A stretch of DNA of 64,000 bases, taken from the NCBI GenBank assembly GCA_026686845.1, contig JAIVEN010000001.1, positions 39,548,001 to 39,612,000 on the forward strand, in the 5' to 3' direction. A program made the translations under genes and the position numbers. Shown here piece by piece: positions 11,076 to 22,542 of the stretch. The stretch comes from Adenanthera pavonina. Its lineage: Eukaryota > Streptophyta > Magnoliopsida > Fabales > Fabaceae. The notes under the pieces are model-generated. The model worked only from the letters and a program-made list of their open reading frames with translations, ran no database searches and was not told where the DNA came from. Position 1 is the stretch's first letter; every line of letters starts with the position of its first letter.

Positions 11076-14000
11076 TGTCACACCCGGAAATGTAACATGG
11101 ACGGCATGGAGAAGGGGAAAAAAGAGAATGAGAGACAAATCAGGGTCCGAAAGAAAATCGACTTGTGAGGAGTCACCACCAAAATTTTGAGGGAAATTTT
11201 GGAAAACCGATTTAAGAAGGAAAGGATAGCCTATATAAACAGAGTTGGGTTCGGGAGTTGATTATGTGTGGTGAATGTGTTAGGCATCCTACAACACCCA
11301 GTCCTAAGAATAGTTATCTTAAGTTGATTGTGCAAATTAATCTGGCTTTAAAAGTATTTTGGTTATCTTTTAATTGTTCATATGCGAGAAAAAGGGTAAA
11401 AAGGAAAGAAATTAAGGAAATTGAAAAAAAAACAACAAAATAAAGAAACGAAATTAGGAAATCAAATTGGAAATTAGAGTTTAGGGCATATATACCCTGC
11501 GGTAGAGATCAATGTCCACATAGTTCCGGCTAAAAATGAGTGTCAATTGGTTGATGTTTTTTAATTATAATTTTGCCATAAGAGAAAGCTAATTGGAGAT
11601 AATTTATCAATTTGCAAATAAAACAATTTTCTGAAATTGAGTTGGTGTGTTTTAATTTGCAAAAGATAATTTTAATTTCGCTTACTTACTCTTATTTATT
11701 TAATTTTGAAAATATGTTTTTTGATTTTTGGTTTTGGGAATGATATATATTTTTTGTACTTTTGGAAAAATTTTTTTAAAGAAAAAGAAAACCTATTTAC
11801 TTGTTGCAGACTTGTAATTATGCCCGATAAACTGGTTCCTCCAATACCTATAGAACCTCTAAAAATCTTCATAGTATAAAGATTTCATTTATATTTAAGT
11901 GGGTTCGCTATCTCATGTGATAACATGGTTAATCAAGACACCTGTGAAAGTTTCGAAACCTTTGGGGTATGGTTATTTGGGAAATTATTATAAGAGATGA
12001 AGGTTTTATTGTTTGAATAACTTTTTAAAACAAATATTGCATTATTGTTATTTATTTTATTATATATACATATATATTTTTTATATACATATATTATTGA
12101 AAATTTCTATAACAAAGTTATTTATTTTAACAAACGTAACTCACTTGTCTAACTCATATGTCTACATAGACTCATAGACTTACGTGACAAGATGATTAAC
12201 TAAGGTGCCTGCGTGGATTAAAAAAAAAAACTCACATGGCAAAATCACACATGAACTGGTTTAAACTCTGATTTGATTATTATTATCATTATTTTATTTT
12301 TTATTTTTTTTTAAATGTCCAGTTCTAATCCATGTCAATACCTACTACATCAGGAACTTTTTTTCAATGACACAAACACTGATTCCCACTGTAAAGCTTG
12401 AATATGAAACGAGTGGGTAACAAATTATTGTCAATTCATATGGACTAATATGCTTATGAAAACCTGATTCTAATGACTCTGATCTAGTAAACAAAGTTCT
12501 CTTAAAAGCAAAGGTCATAACAGGCATGGGTCTCATGAATAGAAGTACAGAGTAAACCTTCAACATAATTATAAGCTAGATTTTTAACACCAATAAAATT
12601 TTCATCTCTCAGTCATCGTGATGCCAAATTACAGCATTTTATTAACATTAGATGAGTCAATCTCTAGTGCACAGGATATAACATCAACTATTAAATAAAA
12701 GAGAGACCCATAAATTTCACTAAATGGGTATAAAGAAAAAGCAATCTCCTATTCTCTTCCAATATCAACAAGAATTGAAGGCATGATTCTAAGGATTCAA
12801 TCAAGCTCCCTTCATGGACCAAAGATTACAACATAAGTAAGCCACCTAAATAGAAACACAAAGCACTTGAAACATATTGTAGGCTAGATTTTTAGAGCAA
12901 TAAAATTCATCCAATCTAATCAATTCCCATTCTATGGCATTTGATTATCAATGGTAGGCAACAACTTCCAAAGGCAGAGAACACAACATCTTTTCTAAGA
13001 AGGAAGAATTTCGATGACTCCACAAAATATATAGAGAACAAGTAGGTGATGGCTTTCTGACTAGCCTAAACATACACAATAGTTTGAGACAATCATACCA
13101 CAACACCATCTGATACAAAAATTTCAATGGCCATAAGAAAAGAATACCTAGACCCCTTTTCCTTTATATATACTATTCTAGACTCACATTAAACAGTTAG
13201 GATTAATCAAAACTACATGATTAATAACAATTTTTCCATAAAGCTTCATCAGTAATCAAGTTATATTAAAGGATGTACACAGAAGCCTAGCGTCCCTTTT
13301 TGAACCAATATATAATCATTCAAAATAGGGCACCTAAACAACAATACATCAGAGCAAGATTCTCTAAAGCAAAACATTAGATTGTCAAAACAAAAATTTC
13401 TCAATGACAAAGCATTGATCGATGAGAGTTTGGACAAGATTTTTAGGGGCAAAATATTAATAGATCAAAATGAACCTATGATTCAATGGACAATCAATTA
13501 GCAACATAGGTTAAATCCCAAAACACAGAACACTTGAGCATAGAACCACAGGACACCTTATGAAAATAAAACTAGAAAATCAAATTGAAACCAGAAAATT
13601 AAACTAACCCAAATGGCGCTAGTGTAAGAATAAATCGCTCTTGGTGCTCTCTGCCTTCGTTGCTCTGCTTCGACCCTCCCTCTTTCTATCTGTTGCTTTC
13701 TAGCTTTTTCAGCCTCTCACTTTCAATCCCAAATTCTAGGGCTTCCTCGGCTCCCCCTTGTCTACTCCAAAATTTTTTCCTTTCATAGAATTGTAGTGAG
13801 TGGAGAAGAAGAGAAGCCTGAGTACGTGGTCCTTGTGTTTGCCTCCTCTCATTCCCAATTTCACACCTTTCATTCTCTGCTCCTTTCTTTATCACTACGT
13901 TGTATGTACAAGGTACAAAGTGGTGGAGGTTTTGCTTTGTTGCTTTTACGCCTCCTAATCTGTCTCTTTTCATGCTCACGCTTGGATTGGAACTATGGCT

Positions 14001-15119
14001 AGCCTTCTATCTCCCTCGCGTTCTTTATCTCACTCTTTCATTCGGACCATGGACTCCCTTCCTCATCTTTTTTCTTCTACCTCTCAAATTCTAGGGTTTC
14101 TCCAATCTTTTTCTCACACTCACCTACGGAGCCATCATGGTTCACCTTCTACTCATTTCCTAATGGTTGAGCTTCTCCATCCCTTTGCTTTTCGTTTAGG
14201 CTCCAACCACGCTCTCTCTCTACTCTTACGCGTTCTCGCTTGCTCCTTTCTCACGCTTACACCTGGATTGGAACCCAAGCCTGGCCCTTTACTTCCTCTC
14301 ACACTTAAGCTCCTTCTATCTCTCATCTTCAGTCTTTAGGGTTTTCAACCTCTGGAGACTTTTAGCACCTCCTCATCTCTTCGTATCTTATATGATCTCT
14401 GCAAGTAAAAGGAGAAAAGCATTCCCGAGTATGTGATTACTGCCTTGTATCCTTTCAACCAAATTTCATCTGTACTCTGATCTGCTTCTCTATCCCAATT
14501 GCCTTCATCCTCAAATGCCTTCACCTCCACTACTTTGCTACAGTAGAGTACAGTGTAGTGGAGGAACTTCTTTGTCATTTCTGGCCCCCTCTTACTATAC
14601 CTCTCTAGTTTTCACACTTGCCTTGTGGTCTCTGTGCCTTGTTCCTTCATGCCATCGTTTCCTCTAATTTCTCATACCTTGATGTCTTGCCCGAGCTCCT
14701 TCTGCCTCATGTTCTCACTTGGCCATGGCCTCTTTGCCTAACCATTTCCTTTAAGCCAGACTCCCTTGGTTTCCTCTTCTTGTCTCACGTATGGCTCCCT
14801 CTGCTTCTCGTACCTAAGCCCTCAATTAAGGCTTAGGGAGATTTGGCTTGAAACGCTAAGTTTTAATGTTTCAGCCCTTATACCTTTTTTTTTTAAATTA
14901 ATTTAATTTTTTTAGATTTAATTTTAATTTAAATTTAAAAAAAATTAATTATTTTTTTTATTTTATATCATTTTTTTTATTTTTTATGTTTTTTTCTTTG
15001 TTTTTGCTTTTTTTTTATTTTTTTATGTTCCAATTATAAAATTTTTATTATAATAATTTTTTATTTAGTATTATTATTATTTTTATTTTTTAATACCTGC
15101 ACAAAATATGGTAGTCACA
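11076..15119 (-). mobile_element. Tat/Ogre 3' LTR, about 4.0 kb
   Basis: On the minus strand it starts TGTGACTACCATATTTTG (15119) and ends CGGGTGTGACA (11076). It aligns over both ends with the solo LTR 51481-56147, and its internal part with 21690-22540. It lies directly downstream of a purine-rich PPT and of a Tat-type 3' UTR, which identifies it as a 3' LTR. The very long LTR agrees with the Ogre/Tat lineage. The region 13640-14840 (plus strand) is C/T-rich, giving spurious ORFs such as 13995-14339. The stretch 14880-15100 is almost pure A/T. The viral DNA left of 11076 is the target. Confidence 0.75.
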
Positions 15120-15132
15120 GTTGCCCTCTTTA
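15120..15132 (-). other. Polypurine tract before the Tat 3' LTR
   Basis: The minus strand reads TAAAGAGGGCAAC immediately before the LTR start TGTGACTACC. This is the position and composition of a plus-strand primer (PPT) in LTR retrotransposons, and it fixes the element orientation as minus. Confidence 0.65.
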
Positions 15133-15756
15133 CTAGTGTCTTATGTGAGAATTACGAAAACATTGATTTTGGAGTTTACACATAAGGAACAAGTAAAGAT
15201 TAGAATGTGTATTTTGTCCGTGTAAGAAATACACGAAACACACTTGCCTGAGATGCTATACGACATGAATATAAAATATGTAAGACTCTACCTTGGATAT
15301 AAATGACTTAATTTGAAAAGAAAATGATGAATGAATAAGACATACAATGCAAATGTGAATTGAGACATGACAAAATAAATTGAACTAGACTCTAACAGAT
15401 GCATAAATGAACAACTAACTCTAATTCAGACCGAACTGATGCAACATACAATGATGAGACACAAATGAACAACTAAGTCAACTAGACTAGACATACAATG
15501 CAATATGCAATAGCATGACTAAACAAACATAACTTAAACAAATGTGACAATAAGATCCAAACAAAATACCTTGTTGAATAGTTGCTCCTCTTCATTTGTT
15601 TTCTAAGGGAGAAGATCATGAAATGATATTTATGCTTAGAAAAAAATGAAGAAGGAAACATGTATTTTGTCTAGGGGAAAAGACACATGAACAACAATAA
15701 GATGAAGAACTTAGAACATTGGAGACTTGCATAAGTTAGGGTTATATAGGAGTAAG
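15133..15756 (-). other. Tat 3' UTR, repeat-free part
   Basis: About 620 bp between the PPT and the first 87-bp tandem repeat. There is no ORF or further structure that I recognise. It is part of the 3' non-coding region of the minus-strand Tat element. Confidence 0.5.
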
Positions 15757-15940
15757 GTGCCTATATCATAGGGCTTTGATGGGTGCCTGTTGGCAGAGGG
15801 CTTTGAAGAATGCCAGTCAAAACTGGACTTTGGTGGTAGTGATATGCCTATGTCATAGGGCTTTGGTGAGTACCAACCGATATACGGCTTTGAAGAATAC
15901 CAGTCAAAACTAGATTTTGGTGGTAATGATGTGCCTATAT
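15757..15940. repeat. 87-bp tandem array, left part
   Basis: Units begin at 15757, 15844 and 15931 with a GTGCCTATATCATAGGGC-like start, an exact 87-bp spacing. The third unit is cut after 10 bp by the solo LTR at 15941, and the array resumes at 18832. It belongs to the Tat 3' UTR, where tandem repeats are known to arise in this lineage. Confidence 0.85.
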
Positions 15941-18826
15941 TATAACAGCTTACTTTATCATATATTTTTCCAAGTAGTATAGCATTTCTAATATCTAACT
16001 AAGCCATTTTAGAAGCTTGAATCATTAAAGGAATTAAATCTGAAAAATAAAATTTTTCAGAATTTACGGTTCATCTATTATCCATTTTTTCTAGCTGAAC
16101 TTTGAAAAATTATAACTAATTCCAAAAAAATGGTATTAATGTGATTCAAGTCTCTAAATGAAGCTAGAAATATTCTATATAAGGAAAAAATATGAAAGTT
16201 GTATTTAACTGCACCAATTGATATAGTTTAATACTTAAACTTCCACCATTTGAATGGTCATTTTCTTTTTTCCAGGGTTTTGGCCATAAGTTTAAAAATT
16301 CATATCTAACTCTATACTAAGCCAAATCATGTATTCTATATTCCATGGAGAAGATATATATGTCTACTTACCTTGATATTTTTATTATACATTTATTTAG
16401 TCTAGATAGGGCACAACATCAATTTGAATCACTAGGGATCAGAACATCACTTTTTCTGAAACAATCTTGGGAAAGCTTATATATCTCTCATTGTACAATT
16501 CCAATTGAACTCAAACCAGTGGTATATTAACCTCAAAAGACAAATATTTTCATAAATATAAGCCACTGAATTTTTAGAGCTCTGTACAAGTTTATATCAC
16601 TTTTCAAAGAGAAGTAATATATTCAGTAAAATTCGCAGCCTTCACATCACTGTCCATTTTTTATCTTGAACTTTAAAATTACACTATAAATCGTACATAT
16701 ATCCAAATTATGTATTCTTTAGCTCATTGGAAAGATTGTTCTCTCTAGTTTCAGGGAATATATAACACTTGATTTAATTTCACTGTTTCAGTTAAACTGT
16801 GTTAACTATACTTTCATTGCTACAAAATAAACTTCTAGCAATATAACATGGCAAAGTAGACTTCATAACAAGCTCACATGATCATTCCATGTTTTAAATC
16901 CATGCCAAACATTTTATAATGCTCATAAGGACATAATAGCACAATGTCATAGATCTAAAAGCATATATATGGTTTTATACATAATTTCAAAATACACTCA
17001 TAGCTTGAAAATACCATCAAGCATCATTCTCTTCTTCGTTCTCCTTGCCTTTTCTTTGGACTCCTTTGTCATCGCTTGTGCCTATCATTTGGGATACTTG
17101 AGGGATAAGATTGCGGGAAATCTCAGTAGCAAGTTACATTTCATGCAATTATATTAATCATGTCAAATAACTAACATTTAATCACATCAATCATATTTAA
17201 ACAATAAATTACCACATTGGTCATAAAAAAATTCAGAAGCATAACGGCTTAGAAAATGAATATCCCGGGGAATAAAACCCCTCATTTTACAGCCAAAACC
17301 AATCAAAGAAATTACAATTTCAATATCGCAACACAATTTAATCATAGAAAGACAATGAAAGAACATAAAGTAAGAATATGAAACTTAGCTACCTTGAAGC
17401 ATTCCTTTGGCTCTTCCTCTTGAATCTAATGCTTCCAATAGCCTCCTTAGGCTTCCTCAAGTCCCTAGACAACATTAGACAATGGCTCCAGCCATTGATT
17501 TCATAGCATGAGTCATAGAGTTCATATAATACTCTACAAACCTTTGAAAATCTATTTTCTTTATCTCTTAGTTTTCCTTGAATCCAATACCTGTTCTTAG
17601 CTAACTTAGACCCAAGAAATCCATTTTAACATCAAAACAATGAAAATACAACTCTTTCCCATCATACTAAGCTCACTAAAATCTGACTTATAGGAAGAAA
17701 AATTGGTTTTTTATCAAAACTTACTTAAATCATACTATACTTAATTCTTCTTGCAAAATCTCATACCTAATCATGATTTTATGGCTTTAAAACAACTCCC
17801 CATACTCAAACAAGCATAGACCAAAATTGTACAGAGATGGGAAAGAGAATATTTCATGGAAACTTAAGTCAAACAACCAAGAAAAGATACTACAACACTT
17901 GTAAGTCATAAGAGACACACTTACAAATTTTCTTGGATTTTCTTCCAATTTTTTTCTATTTTTTCTTCCTTCCTCACGTGGCTGCCCTTCCTTTCTTCAA
18001 TTTGCAGACTTCTTTTCCTTTCTTCCTTGCTATATGGTCAGCCAAGACATGGGAAAGGAGGGAGTATATATAAATTTGCCAACCAATAAAAATTTACCAC
18101 TTAATGTTCTTGAAATCTCTATGGAAAATGACATAATTAATTGAATAATATGATTTCATCATGTGCAGCTTGTTGGCCATGAAATAGGGAGCATTTTGGT
18201 CCAAAAATTTCAGATATTTACTTATCCAGATATATCTTGAACCGATCTGGACAAATAAAGCTACTTTAGCAGTATATTTTACTATTATTGAGATACTAAT
18301 TATAATTATATTGGGATATAAAATTACCATAATATACTTATCTCAATTGGTCCAAATATAAGATCCACACATTTTTCTTAAATGAATACTACCTCTTTCT
18401 GCAGTCCAGACTGACATTTATCGAGTAAGATATTAATATTAAATCATAATTACCCAATAAATATTATTTTAATCTTAATAAATTTTGTACTATATTCCAT
18501 TGGTATTAGTTCATTGAGAGCTTCATTTTGACTGTAATTTTTCATATTTACAAAAATGCCCTTGATCCAGGATAAATTTATAATTTTTAAAACTTTCAGG
18601 TCATTAGGTGTAATTTTTGTCAAAATATTTTACTTCTCTTCCCCACGTAAATTTCTGGGACAAAATTGTCATTTCTATAATTCTTAGGGGCGAAACTATA
18701 ATTTCTCATTTTTCTGTCCAATCAGGAAAAATGATCTTTTTACCCTATTTCACGTAAAATGGTATCTACCTATTTTTGTAAATTTCCTATACATTTTTAG
18801 TTATCTAACATTTTAGGGATGTTACA
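15941..18826 (-). mobile_element. Solo LTR of family A (2886 bp) with TATAT target duplication
   Basis: Minus-oriented: it starts TGTAACATCCC at 18826 and ends GCTGTTATA at 15941. Flanking pentamers are TATAT (15936-15940) and TATAT (18827-18831), an exact 5-bp duplication. Joining the flanks restores an ordinary 87-bp repeat unit (GTGCCTATATCATAGGG). The whole length aligns inversely with 1476-3991. A TATA-like TTTATATATACTCCC (about 18060-18075, minus) precedes a purine-rich stretch. No protein-coding content is seen. One LTR with duplicated target on both sides is the signature of LTR-LTR recombination. Confidence 0.85.
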
Positions 18827-18831
18827 TATAT

Positions 18832-19300
18832 CATAGGGTTTGTGCCTACCATTAAAGGGCTTTGAAGAATGCTAGTCAAAACTATACTTTGGTGGTAGTG
18901 ATGTGCCTATATCATAGGGTTTTAATAAGTGTCTACCAGTACAGGGCTTAAAAGAATGCCAGTCGAAACTAGACTTTGGTGGTAATGATGTACCTATATC
19001 ATAGGGCTTTGGTGAGTACTTACTGGTACAAGGCTTTGAAGAATGCCAGTTAAAACTGGACTTTGGTGGAAATAATGTGCCTATATTATAGGGCTTTGGT
19101 GAGTGCCTGCCAGTACAGGGCTTTGAAGAATGCTAATAAAAAATGGACTTCGGTGGTAGTAATGTGCCTATATCATAGGACTTTGGTGAGTGCCTGTCGG
19201 TACAGAACTTTGAAGAATGCCAGTCAAAACTGGGCTTTGGTGGTAGTGATATGCCTATATCATAGGGCTTTGATAAGTGCCTACCGTTATAGGGCTTTTG
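18832..19300. repeat. 87-bp tandem array, right part
   Basis: About five to six imperfect 87-bp units continue the array interrupted at 15940. Each unit carries AGGGCTTTGRWGAATGCC and CAAAACTGGACTTTGGTGG. Because 87 is a multiple of three, one frame stays open (19063-19326 plus), giving a 29-residue repeating peptide. This is very likely a by-product of repeat phasing, since the element is transcribed on the other strand. Confidence 0.85.
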
Positions 19301-19680
19301 GATGCTCCTCACGATATGAGACTTGAAAGAATACCTATCACGATGCAGGATTTAGGGCGCTCATTGAGAAATGGGACTTTTAGATGCTTGTCACGATATG
19401 AGACTTGAGAGAATATATGTCATGATGTAGGATTTAGGGTGCCTGTAACGTTGCAGAACTTTTTGATGCTTATCACAATGCGAGACTTGAGAGAATACCT
19501 GTCATGATTAAGATGCTTGTCGCATTGTGGGACTTTTGGATGCTCGTCGCAATGTGAGACTTGAGAGAGTACCTATCACGATGTAGGATTTAGGGTGCCC
19601 ACCGCATTATAGGACTTTTGGATGCTTGTCACGATGCGAGACATGAGAGAATACCTGTCATGATGCAGGATTTAGGATTT
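19300..19680. repeat. Second tandem array, about 75-82 bp units
   Basis: At least five units, each with GATGCTYRTCRCRATGYGAGAC, then TTGAGAGARTACCTGTCATGAT and GGATTTAGGGTGCC. The sequence differs from the 87-bp array although the two are adjacent. One unit is shortened. It is part of the same 3' UTR. Confidence 0.75.
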
Positions 19681-20000
19681 TATGATGCAATGTGCACATG
19701 TAAGACATAAAATTTTTTCCCAAATCTTAATGGGAATTTATTTTGGTGCCATGTGCAAAGAAAATGCATGTACAATGCAAGATTTCTTGTATTTTCTCAA
19801 ACCTAGATGGGAATTTATTTATGTTATGCGGATAAGAAAAATGCATGTGAAATGTAAAATTTTGTTTTCTTTTCTTTTTGTTTTATGCCCCAATTTGATT
19901 GGGAACTTATTGTGATGCAAGTTATGCATGTATCCCAACCTAAGTGGAAATTGTTTTAATACAATAGATTCATGTGAAGTGTATGATCTATGCAGTTAAT
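19681..20000. repeat. Third, degenerate tandem array, roughly 100 bp units
   Basis: Three loose units sharing ATGCATGT, a following AAATTTT-type stretch and a CCCAA(A/T)CYT..TGGGAA block are seen at about 19700, 19770-19820 and 19850-19950. Divergence is higher than in the first two arrays, suggesting an older amplification. Confidence 0.5.
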
Positions 20001-20998
20001 TGATGTTCTTGATGCCCCATTTACAAAGGGAGTTTATTTCATCATATTTTATTATTTCAAAGGTCAAAATTTTCTATATCTACTATTCATGTATTTTACC
20101 CACTTTATACATATATTGTTTCGATTTAATTTTATTTAATTAATTTTTATCATCCTTTCAAAATCTGGCAACCAAACCCCACCACTTATACTTTTCATGA
20201 TGGCACTGTTACTTAAGGCTGTAGACCCTTATCCTTTATGGGGAGCACCATGATCTATTTTCCAGTCTTGAAGAAATTTACATTACCCCTTCCACCAAGA
20301 ACCTCACTTTTACTGCATTAAGTAAGAGTATGAGTACACTAATGCGTGTTTAGAAAAGTTACTTTGAAATGTTTTTAAATGCCTAGGTACCATGGGATAT
20401 GAATCCTATAATCACTAAAATAAGGAAGCACTAACAAGAGTATGAAGGATAATGGGGGAATTTAGTTTTATTAACTATGTGTTGGTCATACACATAGATC
20501 AATGAGAATGACTATTAGCAGACAAGAAAACAACATAATGAAGGAAGTCAAGATAGATTTACAAACAGATGTAACAAGGGAGTTTCGAAAGCAAACATAA
20601 TGAATGTTTTATCGGCATGTTCTTTGTTCCCGGTTATGCGTAGCCCTTGAGTATTCTACAAGTTGCCAAAGGTATACATATTATGAGCACGATCAAGTTC
20701 TCCTAGACATAGACTTTTAGCTCTTGTGTTATATGAAGTCATCTCTTAAGTGATTGTTGATAAGATCCCGCCCCTTTTTCTTCTAATCTATTATGTCACT
20801 CTAATTTTTTCCCAAAATGCATTTTGGTTTTTATCCTAGCAAGCTTTCTTTTTGGGCTCTAATTTTAGCCTAGGATGCCTTTCGGTTTTCATCCTAGCGA
20901 GCCTTTTTCTTTTTTGTTTTTTTTGCTCTAATTTTTGCCTAGAATGCCTTTTGGTTTTCGTCCTAGTGAGCCTTTTTGTTTTTTCTTATTCTTTTTTT
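20001..20998 (-). other. Tat 3' UTR next to the integrase end
   Basis: Non-coding region between the integrase stop (minus strand, near 20999) and the tandem arrays. At 20801-20990 there are three tandem copies (starts near 20801, 20859 and 20938) of a unit containing CCTAGGATGCCTTTTGGTTTTC and TCCTAGCGAGCC. No other gene-like content is seen. Confidence 0.55.
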
Positions 20999-21690
20999 TC
21001 AAGTATAATACTTCTTGATAGCATCTGCATTAACAAATTTTGGCAATTCACGGCCTTCCATATTTGCCAGTATTAATGCACCACTGAAAAAGGCTTGTTT
21101 GACAATGTATGGGCCTTTATAGGTTAGTGCCCATTCACCCCGATTATCTTCCTGATTTGGTAGGATTTTCTTAAGTAAAAGATCCCTAGTATTAAATTCC
21201 CTTGGTCGGAGCTTTTTGTCAAATGCCTTTGCCATTCTCTTCTAATATAACTCACCATAACATATAGCTTTTAGTCTTCTTCCTTCAATCATCTTCAATC
21301 ATATTTAATTGCTCAAATCAACTTTGCGCCCACTCACTTTCTTCTAACTCAGCTTTGTCCAATACCCCTAAAGATGGGATGTCTACTTCAATAGGTGTGA
21401 CCGCTTCCATCCCATAAACCAAGGAATAAGGGGTTACCCCTGTAGAGGTTCATATCATAGTATGATATCCATGTAAAGTATAGGGAAGTATTTCATGCCA
21501 ATCCTTGTAAGTCACTATCATTTTCCCAAGAATCTTCTTAATGTTCTTATTGGCCGCCTCTACTACTCCATTCATTTATGGTCTATATGGCGCAAAATTA
21601 TAATGTTTGGCAAAATCCATCATTTGAATATATTATTGTTAAACAAAATTTTGACCAATAAATTTCAAAGTCTTGTGTTATAAATTTCAC
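20999..21690 (-). pseudogene. Tat-type integrase, C-terminal part
   Basis: On the minus strand the translation gives the end of the integrase core (DFAKHYNFAPYRP, then NGVVEAANKNIKKILGKM, then a YGMEAVTPIEVDIPSL block) and the C-terminal domain (MAKAFDKKLRPREF, GPYIVKQAF, ending VNADAIKKYY). This wording is characteristic of the Tat branch of Ty3/gypsy elements. Integrase inserts element cDNA into chromosomes. The last 79 codons are open (21235-20999), while upstream stops and a frameshift disable the rest. The 5' side is cut at about 21690, where a plus-oriented LTR fragment begins. The catalytic Glu region is present; the first Asp region is missing. It lies just upstream of the 3' UTR arrays as expected. 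Confidence 0.8.
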
Positions 21691-22540
21691 AGGTGTCTTG
21701 GTTAACCATGTTGTCATATGAGATAGCAAACCCACATAGAAATATCGATCAAGTTACACTTGATTTATTAAAAGTGTATAATGTTTTTTTTGAAAGGTGT
21801 TTTTAAGAATTTTCTTTAAAAAATATACATTTTTTCTAAAATACTTTAAATGAAATCTTTATATTGTAGAAGTTGTTAGAGTTTCCATAGGTATTTGAGG
21901 AATCAGCCTATTGGGTATGACTGCAAGTCTGCAACAGGTAAATTAGTTTTCTTTTTCTTTCAAAAAAATTTCCAAAAGTACAAAAAATATATATCATTCG
22001 CAAAACCAAAAATCAAAAAACATATTTTCAAAATTAAATAAATAAGAGTAAGTAAATGAAATTAAAATTATCTTTTACAAATTAAAATATACCAACCAAT
22101 TTCAAAAAATTATTTTGTTTGCAAATTGATAAATTATCTTCTATTAGCTTTCTCTTTTGGCAAAATTACAATTAAAAATATCAACCAATTGACATGCATT
22201 TCTAGTTCGAATGATGTAGACTTTGATCCCTGCCATAAGATACGTAGGCCCCAAACTTTGATTCTGGGTCAAATCCACCTTTGTAAATAAATAAATAAAT
22301 ATTTTTTAATTTGATTTTCCTAATTTCTTTTCTTTATTTTGTTTTTTTCAAATTCCCTTAATTTCTTCCCTTTCTGGCCTGATCTCGCATGTGAACAATT
22401 AAAGGATAATCAAAATACTTTTAAAGCCATATTAATTTGCACAATCAACTTAAGGCAACCGTTTTTAGGAATGAGTGTCATGTGATACCTAATACTTTCT
22501 CTATGCACAATCGACTCCTGAATCCAGCTCTATTTACGCA
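21691..22540 (+). mobile_element. Tat/Ogre LTR fragment in opposite orientation
   Basis: Reverse-complement match to about 11225-11950 of the neighbouring 3' LTR, and homologous to 55480-56000 of the solo LTR. It is plus oriented. It ends about 150 bp short of the LTR 3' end, exactly where the Athila LTR begins. The left edge is fused to an integrase fragment of the opposite orientation. It is therefore a remnant of a different copy, truncated on both sides. Confidence 0.65.
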
Positions 22541-22542
22541 AA

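Noticed and set aside
11076..12250. Initial reading as a plus-strand 5' LTR starting TGTCACACCC
   Set aside because: The PPT, 3' UTR and integrase all lie to the right in minus orientation, so TGTGACTACC at 15119 is the LTR start and 11076 its end.
13686..14836. Several overlapping ORFs on both strands (up to 114 codons)
   Set aside because: They lie in a C/T-rich tract inside the Tat LTR; translations are Leu/Ser low complexity and the other LTR copy does not conserve the frames.
16969..17157. 62-codon ORF with hydrophobic start
   Set aside because: Lies inside the family A solo LTR; the homologous region of 1476-3991 does not keep the frame.
15757..19680. Regularly spaced repeats resembling a CRISPR array
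   Set aside because: Units are contiguous tandem copies without unique spacers, in a plant retroelement 3' UTR.
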